Source of the DNA: Lachnospiraceae bacterium
GTDB taxonomy: Bacteria > Bacillota > Clostridia > Lachnospirales > Lachnospiraceae
Direction of reading: 5' to 3'
NCBI GenBank assembly: GCA_017550165.1
Contig: JAFZQH010000027.1
Location: 1-64,000, forward strand
DNA length: 64,000 bases
This document shows positions 1 to 7,975 of this stretch, in pieces (position 1 is the stretch's first letter; each line of letters begins with the position of its first letter). Under the pieces are notes generated by a model, which saw only the letters and a list, made by a program, of their open reading frames with translations, did not search any database and was not told the origin of the DNA. Both the position numbers and the translations under genes were made by a program.

Positions 1-1800
1 ATTGTTGTTAAACACGGCCTCGGGGAAGTCATAGGTCTTTTCAACGGTACCCGGGTCAACGTCCGGGTATTTGGACCTGTCGAAATCATGAAAGTCTCCG
101 ATGAGGTTATCGATCTTGATAACCTCATCGGTCTTAAGCATGAATATCTTATATCCTGACACGCCATCCATTCTGTTAAGGCAGTCAAGATGATACCAGC
201 CGTATCCGTCACCGATATCTACCAGGTTCCAGTAATGGTCTGCATCATTGCCCTTGATCCTGTTGATGACGGAGTTTTTCACACCGATCCTGTTAAGAAG
301 GGCTCTGCACATCATGGTGTCCGTGTAGCAGTCACCCTTGCCTGTAAGAAATCCGGAAGCAGCCGCCTTGATCCAATCACCGTCAATGTTCATATCCCTG
401 TATCTGCAGTGGGTATATACATAATCATAAATGGCACGCAGCTTCTGCATAACAGACATTCCGGGGGTAATTATCTGCTCCAGGACCTCGTCCGCCAGTA
501 TATTCAGGTCTTCCTGGGTGGAAGCCACCTCAGCTACGGTAACCTTGAATGACACTGATGTTGAGTTACCCGCAAGATCGGTAGCCGTGGCCTTGACATC
601 ATAGGTACCCGCAACGTTGGTATTAACGCTGCCCGCATCGATATCCAGCTTCAGACCCTCAGGACAGTTATCCGTCACATCCAGATTGTTCTTGTAGGAA
701 ACGGTCCTTCCCACGAAAATCTTGATGTCCTTGACATTATTGAACTTGGGTGCCTCCCTGTCCACAGCCAGGGTAAGGGTAACATCCTTTTTTGTAACAT
801 TGCCGCCACCGTCAGTTCCCACGATGACAAGCTTCTGGCTTCCTTCTCTTGTAAGGTCCGGAGCCACTTCAAACGTATAGGTTACCTTGGAATTATCCTT
901 TGTCTCCACCACAAAATCTTCGGCAGCCCTGGGTACATTCAGAAAACTATCGATATTCTTAACCGTGAATTCAGGAGGAGTGTTGTCATAGATGGTGAGC
1001 TTAGGCTCATAGGTAACTCCCTTGTAGGATATCTTAATGGGTATCTCATCCACCTCTGACATATCGATGGTACTCAGGTCAGAGAGCAGCTGCGCATTAT
1101 CGGTATTGCCGTCCAGCATAAAGTCGGCAAGTTCAGGCGTCTTCTGTCCTGCCTCAACCCGCAGATATCCCTTGATAGGCCACACACTGATATTGATCTG
1201 TGAAGCAACCCTGTTGCCGCCAAGATCGGTAACAGCCACCTCAGCCTTGACATCCCCCACTTCATTTACATTGGGGGGATTGGTAAATGATACGGTACAT
1301 TTGGTCACATCCACAATATTCTTGACGCATTCGGCCGCCTCGGGCATAACTCCCCGGCCTGTGGCTATGTCATGGGATTCATATACCGGCGGGATGGTAT
1401 CCTTGACCACCAGGGTGGACCGATGTTCAAACATACCCGTCTTTATCTTCAAATGATACTCACCGGGGGTAAATACATCAATCTGGTCTGAATCATTGGT
1501 AAAGCGGGCGTCGGGATCCTCCCTCTTAAGGAAATCCGAAATACTTACGGTGGTTCCTGCCTCAACTTCACACATCCCGTATACAAAACTGTCTTCATAG
1601 ATTAGAAAGCCCGCCACTCCGGCTGCCAGCACAAGGAAGACAATAATTAAGATGCGGATCCTCCTCATCTTCTTCTTTCTTTTTTTCTTTTTCTTTTTAC
1701 CGCTGCTCTTAGGGGGTTTTTTTAAATACCTGTCGTACTCATCAAGCTCTCTGAATTCATCCGACTCTACATAATCATCCTTAACTACGGTGTTGCCCAA
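1..1800 (-). CDS. Membrane-anchored surface protein with transglutaminase-like domain (C-terminus cut by window)
   Basis: A continuous minus-strand frame runs off the left edge, so the C-terminus is missing. In order it encodes a short acidic cytoplasmic stretch, a very Lys-rich block, one membrane span (ILIIVFLVLAAGVAGF), several Ig-like beta-sandwich segments, and a transglutaminase/papain-like fold with the expected Cys (GDCYTDTMM), His (DHYWN) and Asp (YHLDC). Such domains cleave or cross-link peptides, and the single N-terminal anchor puts this one outside the membrane. The chosen start is TTG at 1800, with AAGGAG 12 nt upstream. The frame is open to a TTG at 1863, but that codon lies in the -35 box of a good promoter. 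An ATG just before the span is another possibility. Function on a specific substrate is unknown. Confidence 0.75.
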   Translation of the reverse strand, partial: MGNTVVKDDYVESDEFRELDEYDRYLKKPPKSSGKKKKKKRKKKMRRIRILIIVFLVLAAGVAGFLIYEDSFVYGMCEVEAGTTVSISDFLKREDPDARFTNDSDQIDVFTPGEYHLKIKTGMFEHRSTLVVKDTIPPVYESHDIATGRGVMPEAAECVKNIVDVTKCTVSFTNPPNVNEVGDVKAEVAVTDLGGNRVASQINISVWPIKGYLRVEAGQKTPELADFMLDGNTDNAQLLSDLSTIDMSEVDEIPIKISYKGVTYEPKLTIYDNTPPEFTVKNIDSFLNVPRAAEDFVVETKDNSKVTYTFEVAPDLTREGSQKLVIVGTDGGGNVTKKDVTLTLAVDREAPKFNNVKDIKIFVGRTVSYKNNLDVTDNCPEGLKLDIDAGSVNTNVAGTYDVKATATDLAGNSTSVSFKVTVAEVASTQEDLNILADEVLEQIITPGMSVMQKLRAIYDYVYTHCRYRDMNIDGDWIKAAASGFLTGKGDCYTDTMMCRALLNRIGVKNSVINRIKGNDADHYWNLVDIGDGYGWYHLDCLNRMDGVSGYKIFMLKTDEVIKIDNLIGDFHDFDRSKYPDVDPGTVEKTYDFPEAVFNNN

Positions 1801-1833
1801 AATACTCTCGCACTCCTTAATCCTGTTTAAATA

Positions 1834-1863
1834 ATTATCATCACTTTTTATATCACTTGTCAA
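1834..1863 (-). promoter_or_regulatory. Sigma-A promoter for the transglutaminase-like gene
   Basis: On the minus strand TTGACA (1863-1858) is followed after 18 nt by GATAAT (1839-1834). This lies directly upstream of the AAGGAG and TTG start of the surface protein. Confidence 0.6.
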
Positions 1864-1890
1864 CTACATATGGTATTATTCCACCCGTCA

Positions 1891-2196
1891 CTATACTATA
1901 AGTTCCACAATAAAGACAGCCAGGCATGATAAAACCGACACCACGATAAGGCTCTGACCGGCGTAAGCAAGCACCAGCGCTGTAATAAAACCTGCCAGAC
2001 CGCTTATCATGCTTTCCGTCCCATAAAGAATAGCCGGGAAGGTCATGACCGCAAGGGTCACAAAGGGAACATAGTATAAAAATGACTTTATATAATTATT
2101 CTTTATCTCTTTTCTTATGAGGGTAAGGGGAATAAGCCTTATAAGATAAGTCACCACTGCCATTACCAGCACATATATATAAATATTACCGCTCAT
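1891..2196 (-). CDS. azlD: AzlD-family branched-chain amino acid transport subunit
   Basis: This is a small, very hydrophobic protein of about 101 residues with three to four predicted spans (YIYVLVMAVVTYLIRLIPL near the N-terminus). Size and pattern match AzlD, the small partner of AzlC in export of branched-chain amino acids and their analogues. The start is ATG at 2196, with GAGG 8 nt upstream. The open frame extends to 2244, but that would overlap azlC and add a non-hydrophobic leader. It begins 13 nt after azlC stops, so the two are co-transcribed and probably form one membrane complex. Confidence 0.85.
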   Translation of the reverse strand: MSGNIYIYVLVMAVVTYLIRLIPLTLIRKEIKNNYIKSFLYYVPFVTLAVMTFPAILYGTESMISGLAGFITALVLAYAGQSLIVVSVLSCLAVFIVELIV

Positions 2197-2209
2197 TACC
2201 AATACCTCA

Positions 2210-2938
2210 TCAGGATCCTTCCGCAGCCCGGTCCTCCCCGTCATCCTTTACAGGGAAGAGGGCTGCGGCTATGCCTGCTATTATAACCGTTAAAATGATG
2301 ATCTTAAAACCGGAGGAAATATCCCTGATAACCGGTATATACCCGAAGGCCAGGCTGGCCAGCATGGATATCAGCACAATGCCTCTTATAACCTTGTCCT
2401 TCTTGGCCGGCGGAATGATGATGGCTATGAACATTCCGTACAGGGCCACACTCAGGGCGCTTATGACGCGCTCCGGCAGGATGCTTCCGGAGACAATGCC
2501 TAAAAAGGTCCCAAGAGTCCATCCAAATGTGGAAATGGCGATCATCCCGTAGGAATACGGCGGGCGAAGCCTCCCCGGCCTCGATACCGTAACAGCGAAT
2601 ATCTCATCTGTCACACCGTAGGCCACAAAAAACCTGTGAAAGAACCTGGTCTTCTCATCGAATTTCTGGGAAAGGGAACATGACATAAGGCAATAACGCA
2701 GATTAATGATAAGCTGCGTAAATGCCATTTCAAGATAGCTCGAAGATGCCCCTATGATCCCAAGCGCCGCGAACTGTCCGGCACTTGTAAGATTGGTGGC
2801 AGATATGAGCACTGCCTGAAAAACGGTAAGTCCCGCATTCTTAGCCATTATACCGAAGGTAAATGATACGGCTATATAGCCCAGGCAGATGGGGATACCG
2901 TCTCTTATTCCGTTGATGATACACTGTTTTCTGTCCAT
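2210..2938 (-). CDS. azlC: AzlC-family branched-chain amino acid exporter subunit
   Basis: This 242-residue integral membrane protein has the AzlC signature near the N-terminus (GIRDGIPICLGYIAVSFTFG) and about seven predicted membrane segments. AzlC and AzlD together export branched-chain amino acids; the exact substrate cannot be read from sequence. The gene is followed 13 nt later by azlD on the same strand. The upstream gap to the coiled-coil protein holds that gene's terminator, so azlCD is probably a separate unit. Confidence 0.88.
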   Translation of the reverse strand: MDRKQCIINGIRDGIPICLGYIAVSFTFGIMAKNAGLTVFQAVLISATNLTSAGQFAALGIIGASSSYLEMAFTQLIINLRYCLMSCSLSQKFDEKTRFFHRFFVAYGVTDEIFAVTVSRPGRLRPPYSYGMIAISTFGWTLGTFLGIVSGSILPERVISALSVALYGMFIAIIIPPAKKDKVIRGIVLISMLASLAFGYIPVIRDISSGFKIIILTVIIAGIAAALFPVKDDGEDRAAEGS

Positions 2939-2961
2939 ACTCTTCTATACTGTGATTACAT

Positions 2962-2991
2962 AAAGAGAGTTTTCCTTTCGGAAAACTCTTT
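2962..2991 (-). terminator. Intrinsic terminator of the coiled-coil protein gene
   Basis: The arms AAAGAG..GTTTTCC and GGAAAACTCTTT pair around TTTC with a 2-nt bulge. It lies 5 nt after the stop of the 2996-3724 gene, and the minus-strand continuation is T-rich. Confidence 0.6.
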
Positions 2992-2995
2992 AATC

Positions 2996-3724
2996 TTACT
3001 TGCTCTCTATGGGAATGTCAACCTTGAACTCCTGTTTCTTTTGCTGGGGCGCAGCCTGCCTCTGCTGCTGTGGCTGCTGCACCTGCTGTTGCGGAGGTGC
3101 CGCTGGGGCTCCTGCCTGATCGATATTCTCTGCCGTAGTGATCTCAGGCTCTTCCTGGGGATGAAGCTCTGCCCTATTGGCAACTATGACTCTGTAATAA
3201 TCAGTCAGATTCTTGGCAAATTCATTCTGTCTGGCAGTCGACATATCAAGAGTCTGCTTAATGATGTACTCAAGCTTCTCAAGGCCTTCATCCAGATAGG
3301 TCATGGCAGCCGTCTTAAGATCGTTGGCCTCGGTAGTGGCCTCATCTACTATCTGCTGAGCCTGCTTGGATGATGTGATCACGATCTCGTTAGCCTGTGC
3401 GTAAGCCTGCTGCATGATCTGATGTTCACTGATCAGCTCGTCCTTGCGTACTCTGGCTTCTGCTATGATCTTCTTGGCCGTCTCTTCCGCTTCTGCGATA
3501 CGGGCATCTGCCTTGGCCTTGGCATCAGCCAGGATAGCCTCCTGATTGGTGATGATCTTCTGATATCTCTGGATCTCTTCAGGAGTATTGGCCTTAAGCT
3601 CCGCCAGAAGCTCCTCTATCTCATCCTTATTTACAATGATATTCGAGCTGGAAAAGGTCTGAGTCTTGCAAGAATCAATAAACTCCTCCATCTCATTTAT
3701 AATCTGTTCAATCCTGTTAGCCAT
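2996..3724 (-). CDS. Conserved coiled-coil protein upstream-linked to coaD (ATPase subunit H/B-like)
   Basis: This 242-residue soluble protein has a long Ala/Glu/Lys coiled coil at about residues 45-160 (for example EAEETAKKIIAEARVRKDEL). That region resembles the stalk of F/V-type ATPase subunits and DivIVA-like proteins. A Pro/Gln-rich low-complexity tail spans about residues 195-230. Proteins of this type next to coaD are often annotated as vacuolar H+-ATPase subunit H in Clostridia, but no other ATPase subunit lies nearby and that role is not supported here. It starts 12 nt after coaD stops, so it is the last gene of the rsmD-coaD unit. A structural or cell-division role is only a guess. 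Confidence 0.7.
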   Translation of the reverse strand: MANRIEQIINEMEEFIDSCKTQTFSSSNIIVNKDEIEELLAELKANTPEEIQRYQKIITNQEAILADAKAKADARIAEAEETAKKIIAEARVRKDELISEHQIMQQAYAQANEIVITSSKQAQQIVDEATTEANDLKTAAMTYLDEGLEKLEYIIKQTLDMSTARQNEFAKNLTDYYRVIVANRAELHPQEEPEITTAENIDQAGAPAAPPQQQVQQPQQQRQAAPQQKKQEFKVDIPIESK

Positions 3725-3736
3725 AGTCTTCCCCTC

Positions 3737-4225
3737 TTATATTCTCTGTTTCCTCAATTTATCATAGATCATATCGATAATGCTTTCAGGCACAAAATGC
3801 GAGATGTCGCCGCCGTAGGATGCCACTTCCTTGACTATGGAAGATGAAAGGTAGGCATATTCCAAGCTGGTGGTAAGGAATATAGTGTCGATCTCGCTGT
3901 AAATGGTACGGTTCATCTGCGATATCTGAAGCTCGTACTCGAAATCCGTAACAGCCCGAAGTCCCCTTACTATAAAGGACGCATCATTTTCTTTGGCAAA
4001 ATCAACGAGAAGACCCCCGAAGGATTCAACTCTTATATTGTCATGCCCCGATAACAAATCCGATAACATTTTAACACGTTCATCAATCGAAAACAATGAT
4101 TTCTTGGCGGAATTGGTAAGCACCGCCACTATAAGCTCATCCGCTATCTTTGTGGACCGCTCTATGATGTCCAAGTGCCCGAAGGTCACGGGATCGAAGC
4201 TTCCCGGGTATATCGCTCTAGTCAT
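3737..4225 (-). CDS. coaD: Phosphopantetheine adenylyltransferase
   Basis: CoaD transfers AMP from ATP to 4'-phosphopantetheine to give dephospho-CoA, the penultimate step of coenzyme A synthesis. The 162-residue protein has the usual family length. It shows the nucleotidyltransferase signature [14 protein letters not shown] (HxGH-like) at residues 6-19 and the C-terminal ATP-binding motif [15 protein letters not shown]. Its start overlaps the end of rsmD by 8 nt, the common rsmD-coaD arrangement in Firmicutes, which implies translational coupling. Confidence 0.97.
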   Translation of the reverse strand: MTRAIYPGSFDPVTFGHLDIIERSTKIADELIVAVLTNSAKKSLFSIDERVKMLSDLLSGHDNIRVESFGGLLVDFAKENDASFIVRGLRAVTDFEYELQISQMNRTIYSEIDTIFLTTSLEYAYLSSSIVKEVASYGGDISHFVPESIIDMIYDKLRKQRI

Positions 4226-4775
4226 GAGTACTCCTTATGAAAACATGTTTGTTGGTCTTATAATCTTTGACCCTTTCGATAGTATAATCCATATCGTCGA
4301 TAAAATCAAAAGATATATGCTTATCGGCCTCCGCAACTATCAAAGTGTCCTTATCCACCCCGGAAAGGCCTGAAAGAGCCTTAAGGACAGGCTCATAAAA
4401 GTCTCCCTTATAGGGGGGATCTATATATATCACATCAATATGAGGATACTCCCGGAGTCTGGGGATCACTGACAGAGCGTCCCCGAAATATACCTTTGCC
4501 TTATCCTCAAAATGAGTATGCTCCAGATTCTCTTTAATAACGCTTATGGCCCGCCTGTTATTCTCGACGAAGATCGCTTCCTTTGCCCCTCTGCTCAAGG
4601 CCTCTATGCCAATACCTCCTGACCCCGCAAAGAGATCCACAAAGACCGCTTCATAGAGCTCATCATTTATTATATTGAAAATGGTCTCCTTTATCCGGTC
4701 GGTAGTGGGCCTGGTATCCATCCCGTCCACTGACTTTAAAAGGAGCCTTCTGGCGCTTCCGGCTATAACTCTCAT
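4218..4775 (-). CDS. rsmD: 16S rRNA (guanine(966)-N2)-methyltransferase
   Basis: RsmD uses S-adenosylmethionine to methylate N2 of G966 in 16S rRNA of the 30S subunit. The 185-residue protein has the SAM-binding motif [18 protein letters not shown] (about residues 44-61) and the catalytic N2-methylase motif IDPPY (about residue 117), both typical. It overlaps coaD by 8 nt. It starts 11 nt after the hydantoinase-like gene ends, so it could be transcribed together with it. Confidence 0.96.
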   Translation of the reverse strand: MRVIAGSARRLLLKSVDGMDTRPTTDRIKETIFNIINDELYEAVFVDLFAGSGGIGIEALSRGAKEAIFVENNRRAISVIKENLEHTHFEDKAKVYFGDALSVIPRLREYPHIDVIYIDPPYKGDFYEPVLKALSGLSGVDKDTLIVAEADKHISFDFIDDMDYTIERVKDYKTNKHVFIRSTHD

Positions 4776-4786
4776 AAATTATCCTT

Positions 4787-6790
4787 TCAGAACCCCATTT
4801 TCCCTATGGCTGATACTTTCACAACAGTACCAATATATACCCTCAGGTTGTTTTTCGCAACAGCCTTGTCATCCACCACTTCCACGGAATAGGTGATCTC
4901 TCCCGCCGCGCCACGCTCTCTGGCCGACCTGGCAGTATATTCCTTAAGATCCGCTATGGCGTATTCCCTGGCATCCTCAATAAAATCAAAATGCTTCTTC
5001 CCGGCCTTGGCATATACATCAAAACCGCCGCCGATCAAAGGTTTGATCTCGGTTTTTTCCCTGGCGATTATGTTGCCGTTGATGGCACCTATGGCGTTGG
5101 CCACTTCGGAATACCTGGGGATAACTGTTTTCGTCCCCAGCAGCTCTCCCACCTTGGGGAGGAATATGTGAATGGGCGCCCCGATCCCTATAAGGGAATA
5201 ATGGAGCCTGAAATCACATTCGGCTATCTCAGCCTGCTCTCCCTTGTATTTCCGCTCAAAATCATCATTTATGAGATTAAGGGTCCCCAGATCCAGCCCG
5301 TTCTTCCGATAGTAAGGATTGGAATACTCCATGACGCAGCGGACTATATTGATGTAGAGTTTTCTCATAACCTCCTTGTATACCATCTCAGAGAGGGTCT
5401 CCCTGTCCGGATGGCAGTCCAGGCATACCTTGTAGTAATCCGCCACTATCTCCGCAGCCCTGGGATCGTAGGTACTGAAATCCCCCTTAAGATGCATGAT
5501 ATCCGTGGGGGTAAGGCCGCTCCTTATGATGACACCCTCGCGCTCAAGCCGCTCCGCCTTGAAATGATACACATCAGACCCCATATATTCAGCCGCCTTG
5601 GAAATGCTTAAAGGTCCCTCTTTAAGCTTCCGGCACAGCTTCTTCTCCGAGTCATTATAGTTATCACTTTCCTCTATATCCTTAACAGCCACATAGAATT
5701 CATGGATATATCTGGTGTGGGGAAGGGTCTCATTATACAGTTTTTCCAGTTCCTCAAGGATATAGGGATACTCCGTGGCAAGGATGCTTATGGGGATGAT
5801 CCTGGCGGTATCAATGTATAAGCTGCCCTCCTTGTGGCGAATGGCGGAATCGCCCCCAAGTCCGAAGGTATCCACATAGAGACCCTTTACAAAGGTCTTC
5901 CATCTGCCTATCTTGATGCCGTCCTCCACCGTCACGGGGACCCCATCCCTTATTATGGCCATATCCGTGGTGGTACCGCCCATATCTATGACTATACTGT
6001 TCTTCTCTTCGGTAAGGTTGGCCCCGCCTATGACAGAAGCCGCAGGACCACAGAGTATGGTCTCCACGGGATAATCCATGGCAAATCGCTCTGACATAAG
6101 GCTGCCGTCGCTTCTTACTATCCCAACGGGGACATTTATGTTCTTTTCAGCAAGGACCACCTTGATGGCCTTTAAGAACTCATCAATGGTGGGGATGAGC
6201 CCTGCGTTAAGAAGGACGGAGGCTCCCCTCTGCAGGGTGTCTATATCAGAAAAAAGCTCATTGCCGCAGACCACCGGGATCCCCAGCTTCTCTCTTATAA
6301 GCTCCTTGGTCTTCTTCTCCACCAGGGCGTTATTGTTCATGGCAAAGAGTTCCACGCAGGCAACTGCATCACAGGACCCGAAGTTCTCTTCTATGCCCTT
6401 TTCAAAGGTATCCCAGTCCGGATCCTTCTCATAGCCCCCGGTGAACTTGGGGAAGCTCTCCTGAAAATAGATATCATCCGCCTTTGGCAGACCGTATTTG
6501 GCTCCGAACCGCTCCACCGTGTCGGGACTGATACCCCACATAATAAGCTTGGCCCGGCCGTTCTTGTCTTCAACACATGCGTTAGTAGCCATGGTTGTGG
6601 ATAGTCCCACCATGGCTACAGAAGATAAAATCTTAGGGGATAATCTGTCCAAGACATTCCTTATCCCCACCGTAAGATCATATTTGGTTGTAAGAGCTTT
6701 GCCGCTTTCTATTACTTTGCCATTATCAAGGTCATATATGACAGCATCGGTATAGGTTCCGCCTGTATCTATGCCTAATCCGTAACTCAT
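4787..6790 (-). CDS. Hydantoinase/oxoprolinase family protein (HyuA-like)
   Basis: This 667-residue protein opens with the ASKHA-type phosphate-binding motif GIDTGGTYTDAVIYD (residues 6-20) of the hydantoinase A/N-methylhydantoinase/5-oxoprolinase alpha family. A second motif, SIVIDMGGTTTDMAII, lies mid-protein (about residue 265). These enzymes use ATP to open cyclic amides or carboxylate ketones. No HyuB-type beta subunit lies beside it, so the substrate is unknown and a stand-alone role is likely. Its position between rsmD and an HD-GYP regulator is the only context. Confidence 0.82.
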   Translation of the reverse strand: MSYGLGIDTGGTYTDAVIYDLDNGKVIESGKALTTKYDLTVGIRNVLDRLSPKILSSVAMVGLSTTMATNACVEDKNGRAKLIMWGISPDTVERFGAKYGLPKADDIYFQESFPKFTGGYEKDPDWDTFEKGIEENFGSCDAVACVELFAMNNNALVEKKTKELIREKLGIPVVCGNELFSDIDTLQRGASVLLNAGLIPTIDEFLKAIKVVLAEKNINVPVGIVRSDGSLMSERFAMDYPVETILCGPAASVIGGANLTEEKNSIVIDMGGTTTDMAIIRDGVPVTVEDGIKIGRWKTFVKGLYVDTFGLGGDSAIRHKEGSLYIDTARIIPISILATEYPYILEELEKLYNETLPHTRYIHEFYVAVKDIEESDNYNDSEKKLCRKLKEGPLSISKAAEYMGSDVYHFKAERLEREGVIIRSGLTPTDIMHLKGDFSTYDPRAAEIVADYYKVCLDCHPDRETLSEMVYKEVMRKLYINIVRCVMEYSNPYYRKNGLDLGTLNLINDDFERKYKGEQAEIAECDFRLHYSLIGIGAPIHIFLPKVGELLGTKTVIPRYSEVANAIGAINGNIIAREKTEIKPLIGGGFDVYAKAGKKHFDFIEDAREYAIADLKEYTARSARERGAAGEITYSVEVVDDKAVAKNNLRVYIGTVVKVSAIGKMGF

Positions 6791-6802
6791 CTTCGCGTTA
6801 CC

Positions 6803-7897
6803 TTAATCCCTTCTGGCTTTGATGATACCGTTCAACTCATTGCCTGCCTTATCCAGGCAGTCCATCATTTTCTCCGAAAATGCACCGCATTCTCCGTTCT
6901 TGATCATATTGATGGCCGTATCATGGGCAAATGCGTCCTTGTATACACGCTTGCTGACCAGAGCCTCATATACGTCTGCCACCGATACGATCTGGGCCCA
7001 TATGGGGATGTCCTCTCCCTCAAGGCCGTCGGGATAGCCCCGGCCGTCGTACTTCTCATGATGGTATCTGCATATATCGTATATTACTTTGAAAAGATTG
7101 TCATCGTAAATAAACTCAAACTGATCCAGGATCTCACAGCCCTTGATGGTGTGGGTCTTCATGATCTCAAATTCCTCAGGGGTAAGCCTCCCGGGCTTTA
7201 AAAGGATGGTATCCGAGATGGCTATCTTGCCTATATCATGCATGGCCGAAGCAGTGATGATATCCACCTCGTCCTTGTCCGTCAGCTTGTACTCCGGATA
7301 ATCACGGCGCAGGTACTTTAAGAGTGTGGCAACCACGCTCTTGATATGACGGATATGGGCTCCGGACTCCAGATTACGGAACTCCACCACGGTACTCAAG
7401 GTCTCGATAAGCATCTCATTGGATTTCTTGAGGATCTCCGCCTGCTCGCTAATCTTTACCGTCTGCTCCTCCACCATCTTCTCCAGCCTGTTCTTATGCT
7501 TGTAAAGCTCGATGGTGTTGGTGACACGCTTGGTGACTATCTCGGGATTAAAAGGTTTGATGATGATATCGGACACCCCAAGGTTATAGCCGTTCTTCTC
7601 GGCCTCCATGGTATAGTCTCCGGTAATGAGGATAACGGGGATCTTCTTGATAAGCCCCGACTCATTAATGATCTCAAGGAACTCAAAGCCGTTAAGCACG
7701 GGCATGACCAGGTCCAAAAGGATAATGGTGATATCCTCATGTCCCTCGTTTAAAATATCAAGGGCTTCCTGGCCGTTCTCGGCCTCGATGACATCATAAT
7801 TATCCTTAAAAACCTCGTTTAATATGCCTCTGTTGACTTCCGCATCATCGACGATAAGTATCTTTTCTTTTTTGTTCAGCATTTGGCAAAACCCCAT
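6803..7897 (-). CDS. Response regulator with HD-GYP cyclic-di-GMP phosphodiesterase domain
   Basis: The N-terminal receiver domain (about residues 12-130) has the acidic pocket IVDDAEV and the phospho-acceptor Asp in IILLDLVMPVLNG. A short coiled coil leads to an HD-GYP domain with HDIGKIAISD and the GYP stretch HHEKYDGRGYPDGL. HD-GYP proteins hydrolyse cyclic-di-GMP to pGpG or GMP, so this probably couples a phosphorylation signal to c-di-GMP turnover. A readable promoter lies upstream. The first ATG (7897) lacks a well-placed Shine-Dalgarno, whereas the ATG at 7882 has GGGG about 8 nt upstream, so the real start may be 7882. No partner kinase lies next to it. Confidence 0.9.
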   Translation of the reverse strand: MGFCQMLNKKEKILIVDDAEVNRGILNEVFKDNYDVIEAENGQEALDILNEGHEDITIILLDLVMPVLNGFEFLEIINESGLIKKIPVILITGDYTMEAEKNGYNLGVSDIIIKPFNPEIVTKRVTNTIELYKHKNRLEKMVEEQTVKISEQAEILKKSNEMLIETLSTVVEFRNLESGAHIRHIKSVVATLLKYLRRDYPEYKLTDKDEVDIITASAMHDIGKIAISDTILLKPGRLTPEEFEIMKTHTIKGCEILDQFEFIYDDNLFKVIYDICRYHHEKYDGRGYPDGLEGEDIPIWAQIVSVADVYEALVSKRVYKDAFAHDTAINMIKNGECGAFSEKMMDCLDKAGNELNGIIKARRD

Positions 7898-7921
7898 TCA
7901 TTTGTATAAAAAGCCTCAATA

Positions 7922-7950
7922 ATTATACCGGAAAATGTCTGAAAAGTCAA
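7922..7950 (-). promoter_or_regulatory. Sigma-A promoter of the HD-GYP regulator
   Basis: On the minus strand TTGACT (7950-7945) is followed after 17 nt by TATAAT (7927-7922). It lies in the 78-nt gap between recG and the HD-GYP gene. Confidence 0.75.
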
Positions 7951-7975
7951 TGGAGTTTGCGGATAAGATGCGAAC

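Noticed and set aside
190..552. Plus-strand open frame of 120 codons
   Set aside because: It is the reverse shadow of the transglutaminase-like gene, whose catalytic Cys/His/Asp motifs read on the minus strand.
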